DNA of 8,852 nt from Acholeplasmataceae bacterium UBA6190 (GTDB lineage: Bacteria; Bacillota_I; Bacilli_A; Acholeplasmatales; Acholeplasmataceae): assembly GCA_002422045.1 (NCBI GenBank), contig DITG01000026.1, positions 6,371 to 15,222 on the forward strand. Direction: 5' to 3'. This document shows positions 7,054 through 8,852 of the stretch, piece after piece. The notes under the pieces are model-generated. The model was not told where the DNA came from, did no database searches, and saw only the letters and a program-made list of their open reading frames with translations. Each line of letters starts with the position of its first letter. Within the stretch, counting starts at the first letter, position 1. Position numbers and translations under genes: made by a program.

Positions 7054-7669
7054 GCGCATCGTAGGGCTTGCTGAACTCTGCAAGGGTTATGATACGGTGC
7101 TGGATATCGGCACCGATCATGGACTTGTCTTAAAGAGTGCCTTTGAAAAAGGGTATATCAAGCAGGCGATAGCGACCGACCTTCGGGACATGCCATTACA
7201 ATCTGCAAAAAACAACTTGAAAAACTATCCGGTTAACTTCATCATCTCGGATGGTTTTTTGGCTCTTCGTGAGCCCTTTGATGTTGCAATCATCGCAGGG
7301 ATGGGAGCACATCTGATCAATGACATCTTAGATCACAGACCTTATGGGACCTATGATCTGATTTTACAAGCCAATGACAAGGTCCATCTTCTAAGGAGAT
7401 ACCTGATGGATCATGGTCTTAAGATCACGGATGAATGGGTCATCCATGATCACTTCTATTATGTCATCATCAAGGCTACTCAAGGTGTCATGCAATTAAC
7501 AGATGATGATATCTTGGTGGGTCCTATGTTGAAGACCAAACCGGAAGCACAGGCATTTTATCATCATAAACTTAAACTGATCGACAAAATCATGAAAACA
7601 GCGGATGAAGTGAAGCTAGAAGAGCTAGTGAGGTTGCGTCAAGCCTATAATGATGTGATAATATGTTAA
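7040..7669 (+). CDS. trmK: tRNA (adenine(22)-N(1))-methyltransferase TrmK (divergent)
   Basis: This encodes 209 residues of the TrmK/YqfN family, class I SAM-dependent enzymes that methylate N1 of A22 in some tRNAs. Visible motifs are the SAM-binding VLDIGTDHG (20-28), an acidic ATDLRDMPLQSA segment (45-56), SDGFLAL (70-76) and IAGMGA (85-90). LILQAND (107-113) follows, then DEWVIHDHFYYVIIKA. The usual family text is IAGMGG and LILQPN, so the second glycine and the proline differ here. The length is below the roughly 230-240 residues of Bacillus TrmK. Position directly after the primary sigma gene is typical of Bacillota. The ATG at 7040 overlaps rpoD by 14 bases; only a weak GAAAG precedes it (7026-7030). 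The Nif3-like gene that often follows trmK is absent. The family call is good; exact tRNA specificity is inferred. Confidence 0.88.
   Translation: MARSKRIVGLAELCKGYDTVLDIGTDHGLVLKSAFEKGYIKQAIATDLRDMPLQSAKNNLKNYPVNFIISDGFLALREPFDVAIIAGMGAHLINDILDHRPYGTYDLILQANDKVHLLRRYLMDHGLKITDEWVIHDHFYYVIIKATQGVMQLTDDDILVGPMLKTKPEAQAFYHHKLKLIDKIMKTADEVKLEELVRLRQAYNDVIIC
7634..7662 (+). promoter_or_regulatory. Candidate upstream promoter of marR
   Basis: TTGCGT (7634-7639), a 17-base spacer and GATAAT (7657-7662), with an extended TG two bases before the -10 (7654-7655). It lies in the last codons of trmK and would start transcription near the trmK stop, giving a leader of about 90 bases to marR. The -35 is weak (three of six bases match consensus), so this is a pattern match only. 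Confidence 0.4.
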
Positions 7670-7700
7670 AATTGAAGTATCATCATCACACACGTACACG

Positions 7701-7710
7701 AACCCTACAA
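7701..7710 (+). repeat. Direct repeat AACCCTACAA, copy 1
   Basis: This 10-base sequence lies just upstream of the candidate extended -10 of marR. An identical copy occurs 74 bases downstream at 7775-7784 in the first codons of marR. The two copies bracket the -10 and the ribosome binding site. They could be binding sites for the MarR protein, but MarR operators are usually palindromic and this is not, so chance cannot be excluded. Confidence 0.35.
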
Positions 7711-7713
7711 TTT

Positions 7714-7722
7714 TGATACAAT
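7714..7722 (+). promoter_or_regulatory. Candidate proximal promoter of marR (extended -10)
   Basis: TGATACAAT fits the extended -10 pattern TGnTATAAT with one mismatch (TACAAT). No good -35 lies 16-18 bases upstream, which an extended -10 can partly compensate. TACAAT also occurs 11 bases upstream at 7706-7711. The start of transcription would fall near 7729, about 30 bases before the marR ATG, a good distance for a ribosome binding site. Confidence 0.5.
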
Positions 7723-7748
7723 AGTCATGGACTAGATGATGACCATCC

Positions 7749-7753
7749 GGAGG
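7749..7753 (+). promoter_or_regulatory. Ribosome binding site of marR
   Basis: GGAGG with a 7-base spacing to the ATG at 7761, strong and well placed. It fixes the marR start. Confidence 0.85.
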
Positions 7754-7760
7754 ACATGTT

Positions 7761-8195
7761 ATGAAAGAATTTCAAACCCTACAAAAGTTAGACCGAGCAC
7801 TTCAGACATTCAGAAGAAGTGGCGTATATAAGCGTTCAGCAACCGATTTGAGTGATGCGGATATCATGGTCTTGTTCTGTGTCGCATTCTGCGATCAGAA
7901 CCAGAAAGTGAAATTATCTGATGTCGCAAAGACCTTAAGAGTTACGCTTCCAGCGATTACTCATAAGGTCAATGACTTACTCGAAAAGAAATACATCGAA
8001 CGTGAAAGCTCAAATAAAGACTTACGTGTGACCTACATCAAGTTAACCCCTGAAGGTAAGTCTTACGTCGAATCGATTAGAGACGAATATTATAAACCCA
8101 TCAAGGTGATCGCAGATCATTTAGGTGCAGAAGATACGAAGGAATTGATGCGTATCTTGGATAAAATCAGTGAAATCGGAAAGATTAGCGAATAA
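7761..8195 (+). CDS. MarR-family winged helix-turn-helix transcriptional regulator
   Basis: This encodes 144 residues, the standard MarR length. Such dimeric repressors bind palindromic DNA near their own promoter and release it on binding a small ligand or on oxidation. The winged helix covers about residues 51-97: LSDVAKTLRVTLPAITHKVNDLLEKKYIERE is the helix-turn-helix, and SSNKDLRVTYIKLTPEG is the wing with the conserved D-x-R pattern. Flanking N- and C-terminal helices (about 1-22 and 100-143) form the dimer interface. Two cysteines, C40 and C44, sit one helical turn apart and could be redox-sensitive, but this is speculative. The gene is followed after 30 bases by an ABC exporter, the probable target, and preceded by its own candidate promoters. 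The ligand cannot be read from the sequence. Confidence 0.93.
   Translation: MKEFQTLQKLDRALQTFRRSGVYKRSATDLSDADIMVLFCVAFCDQNQKVKLSDVAKTLRVTLPAITHKVNDLLEKKYIERESSNKDLRVTYIKLTPEGKSYVESIRDEYYKPIKVIADHLGAEDTKELMRILDKISEIGKISE
7775..7784 (+). repeat. Direct repeat AACCCTACAA, copy 2
   Basis: An identical second copy of the 10-base sequence at 7701-7710, here inside codons 5-8 of marR. It could be a downstream operator or a coincidence forced by the coding sequence. Confidence 0.3.
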
Positions 8196-8206
8196 TCTTT
8201 CTTTTT
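8179..8206 (+). terminator. AT-rich terminator-like hairpin at the marR stop codon (possible attenuator)
   Basis: GAAAGATTA (8179-8187) and TAATCTTTC (8193-8201) are perfect inverse complements around a 5-base loop, GCGAA, and are followed at once by TTTTT (8202-8206). A G-U pair could extend the stem by one. The marR stop codon TAA (8193-8195) is inside the 3' arm. The layout is that of an intrinsic terminator, but the stem has only two G-C pairs, so it may be leaky. That would let some transcription reach the ABC gene, which starts 20 bases later. Confidence 0.45.
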
Positions 8207-8211
8207 CAATC

Positions 8212-8216
8212 AAAGG
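8212..8216 (+). promoter_or_regulatory. Ribosome binding site of the ABC exporter gene
   Basis: AAAGG, within AAAGGCGGG, lies 9 bases before the TTG at 8226. It supports that non-ATG start over the in-frame ATG at 8274, which has no comparable site and would remove the conserved N-terminal KFLKPYR segment. Confidence 0.6.
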
Positions 8217-8225
8217 CGGGATAGT

Positions 8226-8852
8226 TTGATTAAGTCATTAAAATTCTTAAAACCCTATCGCTTTGGTGTCATCATGGTATTTGCTATGGTGGCTGTGAGA
8301 GCGTATTTGGATTTGTTATTACCAAGATATCTGGGATTACTGGTCGATGAAGGTATCGGTTTGGGTGAAGTGGGTGTCAATCCTGATGTCCAAAAAATCT
8401 GGCTTTATGCACTGTTGATGCTTGGAGCAACTCTTTTTTCCATCGGTGTCACGATTTTATCCGGATACATGGAATCACGCATCTCTGCAGGTTTCGCAAG
8501 GGACCTTAGAAAAGCAGTCTTCAATAAAATACAATCTTTTTCATTGAAAGAAATGGATGCTTTAACCACATCGTCACTGATCACCCGTTCCACCAATGAC
8601 ATTCAACAACTTCAAGGTACAGTCAATGTGCTTCTTCGAATGATCATTTTGGCACCGTTTTTAGCGGTCGGCGCGATCATATTCTCAGTCCGTGAAAACC
8701 CAACCTTATCGATGTTATTGATTGTATCGATTGTGAGTCTGCTCGTCATGATCGTGATCATTTTCTCGATCACGCTTCCAAGATTCCAAATCATGCAAAA
8801 GTTAGTCGACAGACTGAACTTAGTCATCCGTGAAAATTTATCAGGTCTCAGA
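8226..8852 (+). CDS. ABC exporter, membrane-domain part (3' end outside the window)
   Basis: The frame is open from TTG 8226 to the last base, 209 codons without a stop, and matches the type IV ABC exporter membrane domain (MsbA/BmrCD-like). The N-terminal segment KFLKPYRFGVIMVF leads into the first membrane helix (about 13-40). Further hydrophobic helices lie near 59-80, 134-155 and 161-183. The intracellular-loop sequence LITRSTNDIQQLQ (118-130) and RENLSGLR (202-209) are typical of this family, especially of heterodimeric half-transporters. The nucleotide-binding domain with Walker A and LSGGQ must lie beyond the window. Location after marR suggests a drug or toxicant exporter under its control, probably with a second half-transporter downstream. 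The substrate cannot be inferred. The rare TTG start may lower expression. Confidence 0.9.
   Translation, partial: MIKSLKFLKPYRFGVIMVFAMVAVRAYLDLLLPRYLGLLVDEGIGLGEVGVNPDVQKIWLYALLMLGATLFSIGVTILSGYMESRISAGFARDLRKAVFNKIQSFSLKEMDALTTSSLITRSTNDIQQLQGTVNVLLRMIILAPFLAVGAIIFSVRENPTLSMLLIVSIVSLLVMIVIIFSITLPRFQIMQKLVDRLNLVIRENLSGLR

Larger units (their letters stand above)
7670..7760 (+). other. Intergenic region between trmK and marR
   Basis: This 91-base spacer is the only sizeable non-coding stretch. It holds candidate promoter elements, an 8-base inverted repeat (TCATCATC at 7680-7687, GATGATGA at 7735-7742) around the proximal -10, and the first copy of a 10-base direct repeat. It ends with the marR ribosome binding site. 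I see no GC-rich hairpin followed by a T-run, so trmK has no obvious intrinsic terminator. A new transcription unit probably begins here, possibly with read-through from upstream. Confidence 0.7.

Noticed and set aside
7255..7281. GGCTC/GAGCC hairpin next to a T-run inside trmK
   Set aside because: The T-run precedes the stem on the + strand, and on the minus strand the stem is followed by A's. Neither orientation gives an intrinsic terminator, and the site is in coding sequence.
7646..7651. Perfect TATAAT in the 3' end of trmK
   Set aside because: No recognisable -35 at 16-18 bases and no extended TG; the overlapping GATAAT at 7657 with TTGCGT at 17 bases is the better candidate.
7727..7735. 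Two-codon mini-ORF ATG-GAC-TAG before marR
   Set aside because: It has no ribosome binding site and begins about where transcription from the proximal promoter would start, so use as a leader peptide is unlikely.
1..8852. A novel defence, mobile or biosynthetic system
   Set aside because: All sizeable frames are accounted for by known housekeeping families plus MarR and an ABC exporter. I saw no transposase, integrase, repeat array or unassigned gene cluster.

Overview
The window is a compact, single-strand block of core bacterial housekeeping genes, followed by the start of a drug-efflux-type module. Every gene I can support lies on the + strand. The order phoH (3' part) - ybeY - cdd - era - recO - glyS - dnaG - rpoD - trmK matches the 'macromolecular synthesis' neighbourhood of low-GC Gram-positive bacteria (Bacillota and their Mollicutes-like relatives). 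The one-chain alpha2 glycyl-tRNA synthetase, the short dnaG and rpoD, the absence of dgkA between ybeY and cdd, and the lack of spacers all fit a streamlined Acholeplasma/Izemoplasma-like or Erysipelotrichia-like lineage. That placement is an inference from gene content, not a measured phylogeny. UGA is read as stop: ybeY ends in TGA (a tandem TGATGA), and all tryptophans in the other genes are TGG. This argues against the Mycoplasma genetic code.

Positions 1-7669 look like one polycistronic unit. Junctions are overlaps of 8-14 bases (phoH/ybeY, ybeY/cdd, cdd/era, rpoD/trmK) or gaps of 4-20 bases (era/recO, recO/glyS, glyS/dnaG, dnaG/rpoD). I see no internal terminator and no room for a T-box leader before glyS. 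The genes cover RNA processing and ribosome maturation (PhoH, YbeY, Era), pyrimidine salvage (Cdd), recombinational repair (RecO), tRNA charging and modification (GlyRS, TrmK), replication priming (DnaG) and housekeeping transcription (RpoD).

Positions 7670-7760 form the only sizeable intergenic region. It carries two candidate sigma-A-type promoters, a strong ribosome binding site, and short repeats that could be operators. A MarR-family repressor gene follows (7761-8195). A 9-bp hairpin with a T5 tract straddles its stop codon. Next comes a TTG-started ABC exporter gene (8226 to the window end, truncated), showing only the membrane domain. The MarR-plus-ABC-exporter pairing is a common multidrug or toxicant efflux arrangement, and the MarR protein probably autoregulates the pair.

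I found no mobile element, CRISPR array, tRNA, rRNA or clearly novel multi-gene system. The most interesting points are regulatory (the marR/ABC hairpin and the repeats around the marR promoter) and family-level deviations (cysteine-free RecO, divergent TrmK, a very acidic RpoD N-terminus).
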